A DNA stretch of 64,000 nt, from the NCBI RefSeq assembly GCF_026240905.1, contig NZ_JAPEVI010000003.1:2480001-2544000 (forward strand), given 5' to 3'. Positions 52,754 to 62,628 of the stretch are shown here, piece by piece (position 1 is the first letter of the stretch; each line of letters begins with the position of its first letter). Both the position numbers and the translations under genes were made by a program. Source of the DNA: Roseibium salinum. GTDB lineage: Bacteria > Pseudomonadota > Alphaproteobacteria > Rhizobiales > Stappiaceae. The notes under the pieces were generated by a model that ran no database searches, had not been told where the DNA came from, and worked only from the letters and a program-made list of their open reading frames with translations.

Positions 52754-54514
52754 TCACGCGATTCTGAAGACCTGTAAAGGCTCCGTGCGCCCGCGCAAGC
52801 TGACCGGGCCAAGGCTTACGGCCCCTGCTCCTGCCGGCAGCCCGGCCATCGTCTCGCCGCTGGCGAGGGCGATGACCTTGGCATCCGGGTCCACCTGCTT
52901 TCCGTATTCCTGCAGCCGGGCAGCGACATTCACCGCGTCCCCGATGACGGTGTAGTTCATGCGCGCCGAGGAGCCGATGTCGCCGACGACCACCTTTCCG
53001 GTGTGAACCCCTATGCGCACGCGCATGGCCGCGGACGGCGACTGCTCTATTGTCTCGGCAAGCGCCTTGACGGCCGCGATCGCCAGAGCGGCATGGTCCG
53101 GCTGATCTGACGGGGCGCCCCAGAAGGCCATGACCCCGTCGCCGAGAAACTTGTCGATCGTGCCGTGTCGCTCGACGATCGCGCCGGAGACCGTTTCGAA
53201 ATAGCCGTTGAGATAAGCGGCCGTCTCCTCGGCCGACATCTGCGAGGCCATGGTCGTGAAGCCCGCGAGATCGGCGAAGACGATCGTCATCTCCTTGATT
53301 TCGACATTGCGGGCATCGGTCATGCCCTCCTCGACGAGGCGGGACACCAGCTGGCGCGGAACGTATTTGGCAAAGGCATTCAGCGCTCCGATGGAGCCGT
53401 TGAAAGCCTGGTTGACGTCGTCCAACTCGGCCAGCCGCGAGCGCGGCAGGCGCACGGCGCCGTCGAAATCGAGCTGGCGGAGCCCGGCCGCCGTGTGCGC
53501 CAGTCGGCTCAGCGGGCGGCCCAGCATCCGGCCGACCGAAAAGGACAGAACCGCCCCCACGAACAGCGCCATGAGCGCGGCATAGAGGACGATCTTGGTC
53601 TGGTCGAGCGCGGCACCGAATTTTTCGGCCCGGTAAAGCACACCGAGGACCCAGCCGTCCGCCGGTCCGGCGGGCATCTCGGCGTAGATTGCGGTGAACA
53701 TCCCGTTCTCGGCCGGGAACACCCGGCCGCTGATCTGCCCGCCCATATCGTGGCCGCGCTGCTGTTCAGCCCATATCCGGTGCAGCGGGGAGCCGGTCAG
53801 GCCGGCAAGATCCGGAAGCGGCCGTTCCGGCGTGGCGGCGAAATCCTCCGGGGGAAGGCCATCCACCACGATCGCCTTGTCGCGTCCGGAGAGAATGAAC
53901 ACCTGCTGGCGTTCCTCCCAGGTCATGGTGCCTGCAAGCCGCGCGAAGACCGGCTGAGGGTAATAGGCGGCCAGGGTTTGGCCGTTGCGAAGATCGATCT
54001 CGGCGACCTTTACAGCGGTCTCGAAGCCGGGAACGTGGCGGAACCTCGACCAGGCGACCTGGGGCATCTCGTCTGCGGGCTCCTCGCTCAGCACCGCGCG
54101 GCCAAGTTCGAGTGTCACGCCTTCAGGCGCAAGCCTCCGGTAGGGCGCAAGATCCGCCTCGCTGAGCGGGGCTCCGGTTTCAAGGGTGCGGGCGGCAATG
54201 GACCGCAAAAGCAGATCCTGCTCCTGGAAAAAACCGGTCAGTACGGCCTGGTTGGCCTTGAGGACGGCCAAGCCCTGTTCGTCCAGAAGCCTGCCGGCGA
54301 TCCGGCGGTCCGCGGCGGCCATATAGGCGATGATGATGCCGCAGATGATGACAAGAAGGACCGAAAACACCAGGCCCAGGGCCACACCGACCGGCAGGCG
54401 GAACCGCCGGTGGCCCGCGTCGTGTTCCCGGGAGCGGCGGCTCCCCTCCAATGCGGCGGGGCTTGAACTGCCTTCACCGCCCACCTCGCCGGGAATAACG
54501 ATGTCTCCTGCCAT
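52754..54514 (-). CDS. Membrane-bound class III adenylate/guanylate cyclase with HAMP
   Basis: The product is 586 residues: a transmembrane helix (GVALGLVFSVLLVIICGIII, about 42-64), a periplasmic sensor domain (about 70-310, possibly a dCache or related fold), a second helix (about 312-332), a HAMP (GRMLGRPLSRLAHTAAGLRQ), then the cyclase catalytic domain from about 405: FADLAGFTTMASQMS with the metal Asp, IDKFLGDGVMAFWGAP, and GDIGSSARMNYTVIGDAVNVAARLQ. It should make cAMP in response to a periplasmic signal. It begins 4 bases after rsmE and is 121 bases before gshA. The Crp-like protein at 19718 could be its reader. Confidence 0.92.
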   Translation of the reverse strand: MAGDIVIPGEVGGEGSSSPAALEGSRRSREHDAGHRRFRLPVGVALGLVFSVLLVIICGIIIAYMAAADRRIAGRLLDEQGLAVLKANQAVLTGFFQEQDLLLRSIAARTLETGAPLSEADLAPYRRLAPEGVTLELGRAVLSEEPADEMPQVAWSRFRHVPGFETAVKVAEIDLRNGQTLAAYYPQPVFARLAGTMTWEERQQVFILSGRDKAIVVDGLPPEDFAATPERPLPDLAGLTGSPLHRIWAEQQRGHDMGGQISGRVFPAENGMFTAIYAEMPAGPADGWVLGVLYRAEKFGAALDQTKIVLYAALMALFVGAVLSFSVGRMLGRPLSRLAHTAAGLRQLDFDGAVRLPRSRLAELDDVNQAFNGSIGALNAFAKYVPRQLVSRLVEEGMTDARNVEIKEMTIVFADLAGFTTMASQMSAEETAAYLNGYFETVSGAIVERHGTIDKFLGDGVMAFWGAPSDQPDHAALAIAAVKALAETIEQSPSAAMRVRIGVHTGKVVVGDIGSSARMNYTVIGDAVNVAARLQEYGKQVDPDAKVIALASGETMAGLPAGAGAVSLGPVSLRGRTEPLQVFRIA

Positions 54515-54518
54515 CAGC

Positions 54519-55277
54519 TCACTTCCAGTCGCCCAGAGCGGCCTGGATGACCGTGAGTGCGGCGACCGCGGCAGTGTCGGCCCTGAGGATGCGCGGCCCG
54601 AGCGGGATCGGCGTGACGAAATCCAGGCCGCGCAACTGCTCGCGCTCCTCGTCCGAGAACCCGCCTTCCGGGCCGATCAGCACGGCAAGCGGCTGGGGGC
54701 CGGTCTCCTTGATCTGGGCAAGGGTCAGAAGCGGATTGTTGGTGCCCTCGCCCTCGTCGCAAAAGAGCAGGCGCCGCCCGGGTTGGGAATCGGGCCAGAC
54801 GGCCAGCACTTCGCTCAAGGGCTGGGGTGCCAGAACTTCGGGAACGGACAGGACGCCACATTGCTCGGCCGCCTCGATCACGTTCGCTTCCATGCGTTCC
54901 AGGTTGACGCGGCTTGCCTGAGTATGCTGGGTCATGACCGGTTTCAGGCTGCCCGCTCCCATTTCCACCGCCTTCTGCACCATATAGTCGAGGCGCGCAT
55001 GCTTGAGCGGGGCGAACATGTACATCAGGTCGTTGGGCCGGGTCTGCTCGCGGGTGCGCTCGATCAACTGCAATGCGCATTCCCGGCGCCCGTTGCTGGA
55101 AATCTTCGCAAGCCACTCGCCGTCGCTGCCGTTGAACACAAGCACGTAGTCCCCGTCGTTCATGCGCAGGACATTCAACAGGTAGTTCGACTGGCCGCGG
55201 TCCGCTTCTATCCGCGCGCCGTCCGCGAGAATGTGTCGGAGAAATAGACGCTGCATTTTGAACTCGTATTTTGCCAT
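54519..55277 (-). CDS. rsmE: 16S rRNA (uracil1498-N3)-methyltransferase
   Basis: The product is 252 residues with an N-terminal PUA-like part ([12 protein letters not shown]) and a C-terminal SPOUT methyltransferase. Motifs are [38 protein letters not shown] and [16 protein letters not shown], where the knot that binds S-adenosylmethionine forms. It methylates U1498 of 16S rRNA. ATG 55277 is used; ATG 55256 (MQRLF) is an alternative. It is the first gene of the rsmE-cyclase-gshA cluster and divergent from xseA. Confidence 0.95.
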   Translation of the reverse strand: MAKYEFKMQRLFLRHILADGARIEADRGQSNYLLNVLRMNDGDYVLVFNGSDGEWLAKISSNGRRECALQLIERTREQTRPNDLMYMFAPLKHARLDYMVQKAVEMGAGSLKPVMTQHTQASRVNLERMEANVIEAAEQCGVLSVPEVLAPQPLSEVLAVWPDSQPGRRLLFCDEGEGTNNPLLTLAQIKETGPQPLAVLIGPEGGFSDEEREQLRGLDFVTPIPLGPRILRADTAAVAALTVIQAALGDWK

Positions 55278-55522
55278 GATTTTAGAAGTAGGCGCTCGAT
55301 TATGTGGGTTTCAAGGCGGACCGGGTCCGTATCGCATCCATTCACAGTATTCGATTATGCGAGTCGGACCCACCCCCTTGTCGTTTCCTTGCAAATCGAC
55401 GGCCGCGACCCGGATGCAGCGATGCCCGCGGCACCAACGGATTGCCGCCGGCCCTTTCATCCTGCGCACTTGACCCTTTGCCGCTTAACGGCCAGTTTTC
55501 ACTTCTCAAGAGGGAATCATCC

Positions 55523-57085
55523 GTGTCCGAGCAAGCCACCAACGCCGCCGAATTCACCGTTTCCGAGATCTCCTTTTCCATCAAACGCACGATGGAGGAC
55601 ACTTTCGGCTACGTGCGGGTGCGCGGCGAGCTGGGGCGGATATCGCGGCCCGGGTCCGGCCACATCTATCTTGACCTGAAGGATGACCGCGCCGTGCTTT
55701 CCGGCGTCATCTGGCGCGGGGTCGCGTCCAAGCTGAAGATCCAGCCGGAACAGGGGCTGGAGGTGATCGCGACCGGCAAGATCACCACTTTCCCCGGCCA
55801 ATCCAAATACCAGATGGTGATCGAGGCGCTGGAACCGGCCGGGGCCGGCGCGCTGATGGCGCTGCTGGAAGAGCGCAAGAAGAAGCTGGCCGCCGAGGGC
55901 CTGTTTGCCGAAGAACGCAAGCAGCCGCTGCCGCCCCTGCCGAAGGTCATCGGCGTCGTGACCTCGCCCACCGGCGCCGTCATCCGCGATATTCTTCACC
56001 GCATCGCCGACCGTTTTCCCCTGCATGTCCTGGTCTGGCCCGTACGGGTGCAGGGTGAGACGTGCGGCGCGGAAGTGGCGAACGGCATCAAGGGATTCAA
56101 TGCTCTCGCCCCGGACGGCCCGATCCCGCGCCCGGATCTGCTGATCGTCGCCCGCGGCGGCGGCAGCATCGAAGATCTTTGGGGCTTCAACGAAGAAGCG
56201 GTCGTGCGCGCAGCCGCCGAAAGCGCGATCCCGCTGATATCGGCCGTCGGTCACGAGACCGACTGGACGCTGATCGATCTTGCCGCCGACCGCAGGGCGC
56301 CGACCCCCACGGGCGCGGCGGAGATGGCCGTGCCGGTGAAATCTGAATTGATGTCGATGATCGACGACCGGTCCCGCCGGCTCAATTCGGGCCTGGTCCG
56401 CTTCGTCAGCTCGCGGCGCACGGAACTGCGCGCGGCCAGTGCCGCCCTGCCCGCACCGCAGGACCTTCTGGCCCTGCCGCGCCAGCGGTTCGACACGCTG
56501 GCGAGCAGTCTTGAGCGGGCGCTGATCGTCAGCACGAAAACCCACCGCACCCACCATCAGAATTTCGCCGGCCGTCTGTCGCCGATCCTGCTGACCCGGC
56601 TCACTTCCAAGGCGCGCCAGGATCTCGTTGCCACCAGCGAGCGGCAGCAGCGGGCCCTGCGCGTCGCGGTCTCCCAGAAGCGCCAGGCGTTCGAGGCCTG
56701 CGCCATACGGCTGACACCCGGCCGTCTCCGGCAGCAGACGACGCTGTGCAGCGAACGGCTCTCGGGACTGGCCGAGCGGCTCGACCGCTCTTATCTCGCG
56801 CGCGTCAACCAGGAAAAGGCGCGGCTCGACGGTCTGCAGAAGCTGTTGAAATCGCTTTCCTACAAGGACGTTCTCGCGCGTGGATATGCGGTCGTGCGTG
56901 ATGACGGCGGCCAGCCGGTGCGCTCGGCCGAAACCGTTTCCTCCGGAGCGGCGCTGTCAATCGAGTTTGCCGACGGCACGGTCGACGCGGTCGCAATGAG
57001 CGGCAGCGCCCCATCCAAGCCGGCAAAGCCGAAGAAAAGCGGCTCAGGCAAGGCGGCGCCGGTCAAGCAGGGCAGTCTGTTCTGA
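55523..57085 (+). CDS. xseA: Exodeoxyribonuclease VII large subunit
   Basis: The product is 520 residues. It has an N-terminal OB fold ([21 protein letters not shown]), the conserved catalytic segment [40 protein letters not shown], and then [20 protein letters not shown], followed by long coiled coils. The partner is XseB, which is not in the window. It degrades single-stranded DNA. The frame is open for 219 bases before GTG 55523, but AAGAGGGA lies 7 bases upstream of this GTG and homologues begin here, so the start is chosen on that basis. Confidence 0.95.
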   Translation: MSEQATNAAEFTVSEISFSIKRTMEDTFGYVRVRGELGRISRPGSGHIYLDLKDDRAVLSGVIWRGVASKLKIQPEQGLEVIATGKITTFPGQSKYQMVIEALEPAGAGALMALLEERKKKLAAEGLFAEERKQPLPPLPKVIGVVTSPTGAVIRDILHRIADRFPLHVLVWPVRVQGETCGAEVANGIKGFNALAPDGPIPRPDLLIVARGGGSIEDLWGFNEEAVVRAAAESAIPLISAVGHETDWTLIDLAADRRAPTPTGAAEMAVPVKSELMSMIDDRSRRLNSGLVRFVSSRRTELRAASAALPAPQDLLALPRQRFDTLASSLERALIVSTKTHRTHHQNFAGRLSPILLTRLTSKARQDLVATSERQQRALRVAVSQKRQAFEACAIRLTPGRLRQQTTLCSERLSGLAERLDRSYLARVNQEKARLDGLQKLLKSLSYKDVLARGYAVVRDDGGQPVRSAETVSSGAALSIEFADGTVDAVAMSGSAPSKPAKPKKSGSGKAAPVKQGSLF

Positions 57086-57231
57086 TTGTCGCCGCGCGCG
57101 CTGCGGAAACCGCCTTTCCCGGCGCCGGTCATTTCATCAGATTTTAGCCAATTCCTTTACGCCAATTTCAAAACATGGCGCCTATCAATGGTTGCATAAT
57201 TGATTTTTTGTGAATTGGGGGCACCTGGACA

Positions 57232-57789
57232 ATGCAAAGGAAAGAGTTTGGAAAGCGTGGCGCGAGCGCGCATTCAACACCTCAGTGGACTACAACCACA
57301 CCGCAACGGTCTCTTCCGGACGTTCGATCGTTCACGCCGGGCACAGTGACATTTGACGACGGTACGCGTTTTTCCGCAGGCACCATGATCTGGGGCATGT
57401 TCAGCACCATGTTCAGCTTTCAGGGCCGCGTCGGCAGACTGACCTTTTTCGGCATGACCACGCTCAATTTCATCCTCATGATAATGTTGTGCAGCCTTAT
57501 TCTCGCAAGCTACGGTTTCTCGTTGGAGAACGCCCAATCGCCATTAATCTTCGACGCCCTGTGGCCCATGTTCATTGTGTTTGCCTTCTTTAGCGGCAGC
57601 AATCTGTCCTATCAGGTAAGACGATTTCACGACCGGAACGTTTCGGGGTGGTGGATGCTCGCCTGGTTCATCCCGGTGGTCGGATCGTTCCTGAGCCTGT
57701 ATCAGAGTTTCGCCAACCTGTTTTTCCGCGGCACGCCCGGGCCGAACCGCTTCGATACAGTGCAGAGCCAAGCCTACGTCTTTGACTGA
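57232..57789 (+). CDS. DUF805-family membrane protein
   Basis: The product is 185 residues. After a hydrophilic N-terminal region of about 55 residues comes the DUF805 start MFSFQGRVGRLTFFGMTTLN, several transmembrane helices, and the signature LSYQVRRFHDRNVSGWWML. The function of DUF805 proteins is unknown. The gene seems slightly less GC-rich than its neighbours. A strong terminator follows, shared with the convergent TRAP operon. Confidence 0.87.
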   Translation: MQRKEFGKRGASAHSTPQWTTTTPQRSLPDVRSFTPGTVTFDDGTRFSAGTMIWGMFSTMFSFQGRVGRLTFFGMTTLNFILMIMLCSLILASYGFSLENAQSPLIFDALWPMFIVFAFFSGSNLSYQVRRFHDRNVSGWWMLAWFIPVVGSFLSLYQSFANLFFRGTPGPNRFDTVQSQAYVFD

Positions 57790-57826
57790 TACGGCTTCCT
57801 TTTCCTTGGCAACACAGCCCTCAAAC

Positions 57827-57862
57827 AAGAACGCCACCGGAGCATCATCCGGTGGCGTTCTT
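57827..57862. terminator. Bidirectional terminator between the DUF805 and TRAP genes
   Basis: A perfect 14-bp stem (AAGAACGCCACCGG / CCGGTGGCGTTCTT, loop of 8) is followed by T-rich sequence on the plus strand. It lies between two convergent transcription units. Confidence 0.9.
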
Positions 57863-57890
57863 TCGTTTCACTGGGTGAACCCGCAAAGCG

Positions 57891-59261
57891 TCAGCCCATC
57901 AGCTCCGGCAGGATGGTGATGATCGACGGGAAGGCCAGCAGACCTGCGATCGTCAGCACGTCGGCGATGAAGAACGGGACACAGCCGCGGAAGACCTCCT
58001 GGACCGGGATATCGGGTCTGACACCCGAGACCACGAAGCAGTTGAGGCCGATGGGCGGTGTGATCAGGCAAAGCTCGGCCATCTTGACGACCAGAATGCC
58101 GAACCAGATGGCGCAGGCTTCGCCCGACATGCCGAAAGCGCTGTCGGCCGCCGAAACGGTCTCGCCGCCATTGAGCGCCATCACCGCCGGATAGACCACC
58201 GGCAGGGTCAGGATGAGCATGCCGATCGCATCCATGAACATGCCGAGGACGGCATAGCACAGCAGGATGCAGACCATCACGATCCACGGTGAGAATTCCA
58301 GGCTGACGATGAACTCCTCGAACGCATCGGGCAGGCCGGCAAAGCCCAGAAAGCGCACATAGAGCAGCACGCCCCAGATGAGCGTGAAGATCATCACCGT
58401 GAGCTTCGCGGTTTCATGCAGGGCCTGGCCGAGCTGCTTCAATCTCATGCCCTTGACGATGGCAACCATCAGCACGACGAAAGCACCGAGGGAGCCGGCC
58501 TCTGTCGGCGTTGCCAGGCCGAAGAAGAAGGCGCAGAAGATGATCGCCACCACGGCTATGATCGGCAGGGTTCCAGGCAGGCTTTCAAAGCGCTGCCCCC
58601 ACGAAAAGCCCCGCACCGGCGGTGCGTCCCCGCGCCAGGCGGAAATCCCCACGATGATGCCGACATAGATGAAGGCGGAAAAGACGCCGGGCAGGAAACC
58701 CGCGATCAGCAGCTTGCCGACCGACTGTTCCACCAGGATGGCGTAGATCACCAGGATCGCCGACGGCGGGATGAGCGATGCCAGCGTGCCACCGGCGGCA
58801 ACGACGGCCGCCGACAGGCGCTTGGAATATCCGGCCTGCAGCATTTCGGGAATGGCCACACGAGCGAAGACGGCAGCCGTGGCGACCGATGCACCGGAGA
58901 CGGCGGCAAAGCCCGCCGTCGCAAAGACCGTCCCCACCGCCATGCCGCCAGGCAGCCAGCCGAGCCAGCGTTTTGCCGCCTCGAACAGTTGCTGGGTGAA
59001 GCCGGCGTAGAAGGCCAGAAACCCGATCAGGATAAAGGTCGGAAGCACCGACAGGGCGTAGGTGACGGATTTGGAATGCGGTATCGTACCGGCCATCTTC
59101 AGGGCGACGAAAAATCCGCGCTCAAAGCCCATCTGCATCGAAAAATGGACGATCAGGCCGACAAGGCCGGTAAAAGCGGCCGCAAAGGCCACGCGCACAC
59201 CCAGGATGACAAGCAGCAGCAAGACGCCCGTCATCATGAGGCCAACTTCAAACGGCGTCAT
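57891..59261 (-). CDS. dctM: TRAP transporter large permease, DctM type
   Basis: The product is 456 residues with about twelve transmembrane helices. Motifs include FVALKMAGTIPHSKSVTYAL, ATAGFAAVSGASVATAAVFA, GTLASLIPPSAILVIYAILV and the end ADVLTIAGLLAFPSIITILP. With DctQ it forms the Na+-driven membrane part of the TRAP transporter. It is the third gene of dctP-dctQ-dctM; its ATG overlaps the end of dctQ by 4 bases. Confidence 0.94.
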   Translation of the reverse strand: MTPFEVGLMMTGVLLLLVILGVRVAFAAAFTGLVGLIVHFSMQMGFERGFFVALKMAGTIPHSKSVTYALSVLPTFILIGFLAFYAGFTQQLFEAAKRWLGWLPGGMAVGTVFATAGFAAVSGASVATAAVFARVAIPEMLQAGYSKRLSAAVVAAGGTLASLIPPSAILVIYAILVEQSVGKLLIAGFLPGVFSAFIYVGIIVGISAWRGDAPPVRGFSWGQRFESLPGTLPIIAVVAIIFCAFFFGLATPTEAGSLGAFVVLMVAIVKGMRLKQLGQALHETAKLTVMIFTLIWGVLLYVRFLGFAGLPDAFEEFIVSLEFSPWIVMVCILLCYAVLGMFMDAIGMLILTLPVVYPAVMALNGGETVSAADSAFGMSGEACAIWFGILVVKMAELCLITPPIGLNCFVVSGVRPDIPVQEVFRGCVPFFIADVLTIAGLLAFPSIITILPELMG

Positions 59262-59902
59262 TTGTCATCCCCTGCAATATGCTCGTCACCGAAGACCTCT
59301 TCGATTTCGTGCTTGGCGACTTCTTCGACTTTCTCGATCACCGGCACGGCGAGAGGTTCGCGGGCGGGATCGGCGATCAGGCGGGCATAGCCGTAAGCCT
59401 GCAGGACAAGGCGGAGCAGGAGAACGCCGAGGGCAACCGGCACAACCAGCTTGGACGGCCAGGTGGGCAGGCGGATGTCCATGGTGCTGTCGCCGATCGT
59501 CCAGGAGCGGTCGAAATGGTACCAGGACCCCCAGATCAGCAAGGCAACCGTGAAGGCGATCAGGATCACGCCGAGCAACTCGCAGATATAGAGCGTCCGG
59601 CCGCGCAACGTGCCGAGCACGATCTCCATGCGGATGTGACCACCGACGCGTTGGCAATAGGCGACGCCCGCAAAGGCGAAGATCGCCATGGCCTGTTCGG
59701 TGATGTCGATGAAGCCGGGAACCGGCATGTTGAAGGCCAGGCGGCCGACCACCTGGACAACGGCCAGCAGCATCAATGACAGGATGGCGAACGCGGCGAC
59801 CAGGTTGAAGGCGTTCTCGACGTGTCCGAGCCAGCCGTCGAAGCGGATATAGGCGACCGGGCGTTCCGGATCGGAACGTCCACCGGGATCGGTAATGTTC
59901 AT
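59258..59902 (-). CDS. dctQ: TRAP transporter small permease, DctQ type
   Basis: The product is 214 residues with four transmembrane helices (AFNLVAAFAILSLMLLAVVQ, then ISEQ-like FIDITEQAMAIFAFAGVAYC, and two more) and the tail typical of DctQ. The long hydrophilic N-terminus (about 28 residues) and the C-terminus (about 45, acidic) are longer than usual. It links the substrate-binding protein to the large permease. A hairpin (59928-59948) lies between dctP and this gene and may reduce its expression relative to dctP. Confidence 0.9.
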   Translation of the reverse strand: MNITDPGGRSDPERPVAYIRFDGWLGHVENAFNLVAAFAILSLMLLAVVQVVGRLAFNMPVPGFIDITEQAMAIFAFAGVAYCQRVGGHIRMEIVLGTLRGRTLYICELLGVILIAFTVALLIWGSWYHFDRSWTIGDSTMDIRLPTWPSKLVVPVALGVLLLRLVLQAYGYARLIADPAREPLAVPVIEKVEEVAKHEIEEVFGDEHIAGDDK

Positions 59903-59927
59903 GATTGTCAGCCCCGAGCGATGGCTC

Positions 59928-59948
59928 CCCGGCGCGGGATGCGCCGGG
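59928..59948 (-). promoter_or_regulatory. Intercistronic hairpin between dctP and dctQ
   Basis: The stem CCCGGCGC / GCGCCGGG with a 5-base loop (GGGAT as written on the plus strand) lies in the 77-base gap. It may stabilise the dctP mRNA or partly terminate transcription, as often found after binding-protein genes. Confidence 0.55.
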
Positions 59949-59979
59949 AAGCGTTCAAATCAAGCCAGGTTATGCGGGC

Positions 59980-60996
59980 CTATTCGGCGATGGTCGACTT
60001 GACCATGTCCAGGATTTCCTGAGCCGGAAGGCCATTCGCGGACTGCTCTTCCACCCAGGCCTTGTGGATCGGGCCGGCCTTTTCGGAAAAGGCAGCCAGT
60101 TCCTGCTCGGAGAACTCGACCTGCGTGACGTCACGCTTTTCCAGTTCCGGCCACCACTTCTCATAGACCTTGTCGTAGGTCGCCATGTAGTGAGCAAGGG
60201 CTGGCTGGACGGAGCTGTCGAGGGCGGCCTTGAAGTCGTCCGGAAGCGCTTCATAGGCGTCGATATTGACCACCACCGGGCACTGGACGGTGCCGGGATT
60301 GAGGTTCTTGGTCCACCAGTCGGCAACTTCCACCACCTTGAAGGACAGGTGGGCATGAGGGGCGAAGCTGGCGGCACGAACGGTGCCCGAGTCGATCGCC
60401 TGGTAGGTTTCCGATGCCGTCACGGATGTCGGCACGGCGCCGACGGCTTCCATCAGCTGGCCGATACCGCCGAGCGCACGCACGCGCATGCCCTCGAAGT
60501 CGGAGATGGCCTCCGGCGCTTCACCCTTGCCGGCGAAGTTGTATTGCGGCATCGGCGAGGGCATCAGGGCCATGGCGTTCCAGCGGCCGAGATCCTCTTT
60601 CACCGCCGGATGCTCATAGAGCTTCATGGAGACCTTGGTCTCTTCACTGAGATCCTCGACACCCAGGAACGGCAGTTCCAGAACGGTCAGGCTCGGGTTC
60701 TTGTCCGGATGGTAGGAAGCACAGATCTGCGCCATTTCAAAAGCACCGAAGGAAATGCCGTCGAGATTCTCGCGGGATTTCGACAGGGCTTCGCCGTAGT
60801 GCAGATTCAACTCGAACTTGCCGTCCGTCTTTGCGGAGACCTCTTCGGCGAGTTTCTCGACATGTTCGGTAAAGGCGCGCCGCTTGCCCCAGAGCGAAAC
60901 GTTCCAGGTGACGTCGGCCGCGAATGTTTCTGTCGCAAATACAAGAGAAAGCGCAGCCGCGGACACCGCGGTTGCGGACTTAATTGAAAAGAGCAT
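59980..60996 (-). CDS. dctP: TRAP transporter substrate-binding protein, DctP type
   Basis: The product is 338 residues with a signal peptide (SATAVSAAALSLVFATETFA) and a DctP fold: VTWNVSLWGKRRAFTEHVEK, SFGAFEMAQICASYHPDK, the substrate Arg in FEGMRVRALGGIGQL and WWTKNLNPGTVQCP. The ligand cannot be read from the sequence. Organic acids or solutes such as lactate, ectoine or taurine are all possible. The ATG is preceded by a strong GGGAGGA. It is the first gene of the operon, read from a sigma-54 promoter about 85-100 bases upstream. Confidence 0.92.
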   Translation of the reverse strand: MLFSIKSATAVSAAALSLVFATETFAADVTWNVSLWGKRRAFTEHVEKLAEEVSAKTDGKFELNLHYGEALSKSRENLDGISFGAFEMAQICASYHPDKNPSLTVLELPFLGVEDLSEETKVSMKLYEHPAVKEDLGRWNAMALMPSPMPQYNFAGKGEAPEAISDFEGMRVRALGGIGQLMEAVGAVPTSVTASETYQAIDSGTVRAASFAPHAHLSFKVVEVADWWTKNLNPGTVQCPVVVNIDAYEALPDDFKAALDSSVQPALAHYMATYDKVYEKWWPELEKRDVTQVEFSEQELAAFSEKAGPIHKAWVEEQSANGLPAQEILDMVKSTIAE

Positions 60997-61085
60997 GAAA
61001 TCCTCCCAGATCAGTTGGCTCAGTTCCTTGGCCCCTCGGCCTGGCCGTTCATGACGAAACAGACCGTACCAAGTTGCCTGTCCCT

Positions 61086-61101
61086 AGCATGACCCGTGCC
61101 A
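61086..61101 (-). promoter_or_regulatory. Sigma-54 promoter of dctPQM
   Basis: Read on the minus strand this is TGGCACGGGTCATGCT. The invariant GG and GC doublets are exactly 10 bases apart (-24/-12), and the TGGCAC block is perfect. It lies about 90 bases before dctP, which agrees with the neighbouring sigma-54-type regulator. Confidence 0.78.
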
Positions 61102-61207
61102 GTCCGGCTTGACAACACTCCGCCAAGCGAAAACAGCGCTTTTGGCGGGCCTGCCTGTCCAATGCTGCGATGCAGCTCGGCAAGATCTTGCCTATGCCCG
61201 GGAGTTT

Positions 61208-61225
61208 TCGGCGAAATTCCGCCGA
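61208..61225. promoter_or_regulatory. Candidate DctD upstream activator site
   Basis: TCGGCG, six bases, CGCCGA is a perfect dyad about 110 bases upstream of the -24 element, between dctD and dctP. It resembles the GCGGAAAT-type DctD sites of rhizobia. A second dyad (CGCCAA/TTGGCG, about 61121-61147) lies nearer. Either could bind the DctD-like protein. This is inference. Confidence 0.4.
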
Positions 61226-61230
61226 TGGCA

Positions 61231-62628
61231 TTACGTTTCGGCGAGATCCGCAACGCCGGACTGCTCGCGATTGAGGCCCAGGCGGGCCATCTTTTCGTTC
61301 AGGGTCCGGCGGGGCAGATTGAGCTCGCTCATGACATCTGCCATGCGTCCGCCGTGGCGACGCAGTGCACCTTCGATCAGATTGCGCTCGTAGGCGTCCA
61401 TCAGCTCTTTCAGGCCGCCTTCCGCGGGGATCGGTCCGGTGTCCCGGCGCCCGGTGACCAGTGCCTCCAGCGGCTGCGGTCCGACACCGGCATTGAGCAC
61501 GAAGCGTTCGGCCGCGTTGCGCAGTTCACGCACGTTGCCGGGCCAGGAATAGGTCTGCAGGAAGGCCTCGTCCCGGGCGCTCGGTGCCGGCACGTCCTGG
61601 CCGTATTGTGCGGCAAACCTGTTCAGGAACGTATCGAACAGCAGAAGGCTGTCGCGGCCGCGCTCGCGCAAGGGCGGGACCATGAGTTCGATCGTGTTCA
61701 GCCGGAAGAGCAGGTCCTCGCGCAGACGCCCCGCGACGACCGCTTCCTTCGGATCCATATTGGCAGCGCTCACCAGCCGGATATCGACGTCGACCGGCCT
61801 TGTCCCGCCGATGCGGTCGACCTGCTTTTCCTGCAGGACCCTAAGAAGCTTCGGCTGCAGGCCGAGCGGCATGGAAACGATCTCGTCCAGAAACAAGACG
61901 CCGCCGCTGGCCGCTTCGATCCGGCCGGTCCGCTGGCGGTTCGCACCGGTAAAGGCCCCCGCCTCATGTCCGAACAGTTCCGCCTCCACCATGCTTTCCG
62001 GCAGGGCCGCGGCGTTGATCGCGATGAACGGTCCGTCCTGGCGCGGGCTGAAGTCATGCAGCGCCTGGGCAATCACTTCCTTGCCCGTGCCCGTCTCGCC
62101 CGTGATCAGGACCGCGGCGTCCGTACGGGCAAAATGCAGGATCTGCTGGCGCAGCGTCTGCATGGCCGGACTGTTGCCGATCAGGCGGCTTTCAAGGCCG
62201 GCACTGCCGGCCAGCTGGCCTTTCAAAGCCCGGTTTTCCAGGACAAGGGCACGCTTGTCGCAGGCCCGGCGCACCACTTCGGCGATGTGGTCCGGGTCGA
62301 AGGGTTTTTCGACGAAGTCGTAGGCTCCGGCCCGCATGGCTTCGACGGCCATCGGCACGTCTCCGTGGCCGGTGATCAGCACGACGGGCAGCTCAGCATC
62401 GATATCGCCGGTCCGGCGGAGCAGAGACACGCCGTCTTCTCCCTCCAGCATCACGTCGGAAACCACGCAGCCGCCGAACTCCGGCGTGAGCTTCGAGACA
62501 GCCTGATCCGCGGTGGCCACTTCCAGCGTGCTGAATCCGGCCAGTCTGATCCATTGGCGCAAGGCGGCACGCATGGACGGGTCGTCATCGACGATCAGAA
62601 CGGGTGTTTTGTCCGGTTGGTCTGTCAT
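61231..62628 (-). CDS. dctD: Sigma-54-dependent response regulator, DctD type
   Basis: The product is 465 residues. The receiver domain has VLIVDDDPSMRAAL, the phosphorylated Asp in CVVSDVMLEGEDG and the Lys in YDFVEKPFD. The AAA+ domain has Walker A GETGTGKEV, GAFTGA in FGHEAGAFTGANRQ, and GGVLFLDEIVSMPL. A Fis-type HTH follows near the end (GGRMADVMSELNLPRRTLNEKMARLG). Phosphorylated by the DctB-like kinase encoded just upstream, it should activate dctPQM from the sigma-54 promoter. Its start overlaps the end of dctB by 4 bases. Confidence 0.94.
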   Translation of the reverse strand: MTDQPDKTPVLIVDDDPSMRAALRQWIRLAGFSTLEVATADQAVSKLTPEFGGCVVSDVMLEGEDGVSLLRRTGDIDAELPVVLITGHGDVPMAVEAMRAGAYDFVEKPFDPDHIAEVVRRACDKRALVLENRALKGQLAGSAGLESRLIGNSPAMQTLRQQILHFARTDAAVLITGETGTGKEVIAQALHDFSPRQDGPFIAINAAALPESMVEAELFGHEAGAFTGANRQRTGRIEAASGGVLFLDEIVSMPLGLQPKLLRVLQEKQVDRIGGTRPVDVDIRLVSAANMDPKEAVVAGRLREDLLFRLNTIELMVPPLRERGRDSLLLFDTFLNRFAAQYGQDVPAPSARDEAFLQTYSWPGNVRELRNAAERFVLNAGVGPQPLEALVTGRRDTGPIPAEGGLKELMDAYERNLIEGALRRHGGRMADVMSELNLPRRTLNEKMARLGLNREQSGVADLAET

